Source: Liolophura sinensis
Lineage: Eukaryota; Mollusca; Polyplacophora; Chitonida; Chitonidae
Reading direction: 5' to 3'
NCBI RefSeq assembly: GCF_032854445.1
Contig: NC_088295.1
Location: 21,007,385-21,067,384 of the forward strand
DNA length: 60,000 nucleotides
A program made the position numbers and the translations under genes. How positions within the stretch are numbered: position 1 is the stretch's first letter; every line of letters starts with the position of its first letter. The notes below the pieces were generated by a model. That model did not search any database. It saw only the letters and a program-made list of their open reading frames with translations, and was not told where the DNA came from. Below are positions 58,278 through 60,000 of this stretch, in pieces.

Positions 58278-60000
58278 CTGGTTAAACTGTTAACACTGTA
58301 GTATTTTCTTTTACAGCATCTATTGACCTATCTAACTATAGTTTGCGGCGTCGTTCCTTTTCGGAAATGCCAAACCGGATCATTTGTCGTTCGAAAGCGG
58401 ATTGATAAGGGAGACAACTGCTGATGGAAATACTCTGACAGCATTTACGTTGGAACATGGTTAATACACAGGGCATTCATCAAGTCCACTGATTTTGTGC
58501 CGAGTCATTTTCATAACCTATCTTCATCACATAAGAGACGGCAGTTAATGAGTGTCTAGTTTTCTATGGTTTTCTTAGAAAATTACGACACCATGACCAT
58601 GGTCAGGTTTGAGATGATGAAAACCCGAAACGTCCATTTTGGTTTAGGGCTAAATGTCTGGTTTGACAGTTCTCTCACAGAAACAGGAGACTCTACAGCG
58701 ATTATGTATGGCACTAGAATGATCTTTCTTATCCAAGCATATCTGTCATATAGAAAGTGGTTTAAGTAAGGATATTATCCTGATGTGATATTTACACTTT
58801 CTGGGTACGGAACAGATGGGTAAGGATAGTACTGTCTACTTAAACCACTATGTGTATGGCATCCACAAATCGCTTGTGTTCGCACAGGTCAAAATAATGA
58901 ATTCCAGATTAAATGCATAGAAAAGAACTTCCTTTGTCTCCTATGGACCTATTTGTGTACAAGGATTTGCAACGTCTCCTCTCATGCCACCTCCACGACA
59001 AAAGGGATAATTTCAATTGTGAATTGTAAATTATCCTTATTTGGATCATATTATTATTGTTGTTATGTAAAATATGCACGACTCTAACCCTGGAATAAGC
59101 CCAATTAGACACAGTTACGAAGCAGAGTTCCAGAGATTCTGGACATTCTGCATATTCATATTTTATATATGTCTTGAAGCATTTGTTTAATTCTGTGTAA
59201 ACTGTGATGATTTCAGTCTAGTACGTCACTAGTCTTTAATTTAAAAACTAGTGTGTCAAGGATACGCCATTAAATGCTTTTCCTTTAATTTTCTTAAATT
59301 CTAATGTGGGTGCAGCACTGTTGTTCAGGACATTTGGCGATCCGTTTCATATTTATCATAGCTATCTAATTCCATTTAACCCTGGGCCAAGGGTTGTATA
59401 AGCATATAAGTTTATTACATCGACATGATGCTTCTATAAACAGAATCAACCAAAAGCGCAACTGCATAAGTTACTTATATTTATATTCCAAAAATGGAAA
59501 TACTCGGAAACGGGTCTTGGGACTATCGAACGCCCCATCATGATTTACGAATCATATCCAAGTGTCAGACGTTAAGATCAGTTACATATTTATCTTTATG
59601 GAATGCAAGTCTGGAAATAAGAAATGCTGATGTGTTTCGTTAAATTGCGATGATGTACCAAAGAAGAAACAAAATTATAGACCTATGAAGATGTGAAGTT
59701 AAAGTGATTCATAGGTAACATTCCATTTCTGCGCTATTTGTCAAATCTATCTTGCTTTGATCCTAACATTTCTACTTTATTTCTGTCTATTACTATTATT
59801 GTTTATGAAAAACGAACATCAGTAGTACTTATGTTTAACTATAGAACATAAAACTTAAAAGGCCTTTATGTTTGGAGTGTTTCAGTGATTAAATTTCAAC
59901 TCACAGTGAGAATTGTTTACACTGAAGCATGTATTGAAACCATTGCAGACACGTGGCTAGGGTCCACTTTCACAAAAATTTCGCACAGGTACGATAATCG
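58278..60000. other. non-coding right edge
   Basis: No exon, array or transposon end supported. The plus-strand frame at 58566-58769 has no domain or splice support. Confidence 0.4.

Overview
This window looks like animal nuclear DNA, about 40% GC by eye. It has no bacterial-style gene packing and no long open frame. It is dense in minisatellites, short retroposons with tRNA-like heads, and short inverted-repeat DNA transposons. The SINEs have (AAAT)n, (CATT)n and (CACT)n tails and bodies that I recall from molluscan and other lophotrochozoan genomes. My best guess is therefore a mollusc, possibly a bivalve; this rests on memory, not on a search.

Region 1-10 kb holds the only protein-coding gene I can support. 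It lies on the minus strand and I see three exons: exon 1 (9999-9835), with the ATG and a signal peptide; exon 2 (3433-3367); and exon 3 (1830-1731), cysteine-rich. All three have clean AG and GTAAGT borders, and the joins agree in phase (0/0, then 1/1). The cysteine spacing of exon 3, followed by an FSRR tail, resembles the start of the follistatin-like module of testicans (SPOCK, SPARC superfamily). The rest of the protein must lie left of base 1731, most likely beyond the window edge. The introns and the 3' side hold a 20-bp minisatellite (635-1342), a 52-bp minisatellite (6992-7566) and smaller repeats.

Region 10-15 kb lies upstream of that gene and is a cluster of SINEs and tRNA-like fragments, with one complete SINE at 11450-11805. 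Region 15-25 kb is a run of unrelated tandem arrays with periods of 59, 26, about 18, 35, 39 and 72 bp. Region 25-29 kb holds a nested transposon: a 631-bp element with about 72-bp terminal inverted repeats sits inside an older inverted-repeat element. A related copy at 41.3-41.6 kb lacks the insertion and serves as an empty site. Region 29-60 kb is mostly featureless AT-rich DNA with scattered SINEs (48.6 and 55.7 kb, both with target-site duplications), a 972-bp foldback element (41.8-42.8 kb), a 266-bp MITE (52.9-53.1 kb) and two low-copy duplications. It is probably intergenic or deep intronic. I found no CRISPR array, operon, rRNA, convincing functional tRNA, viral gene or new multi-gene system.
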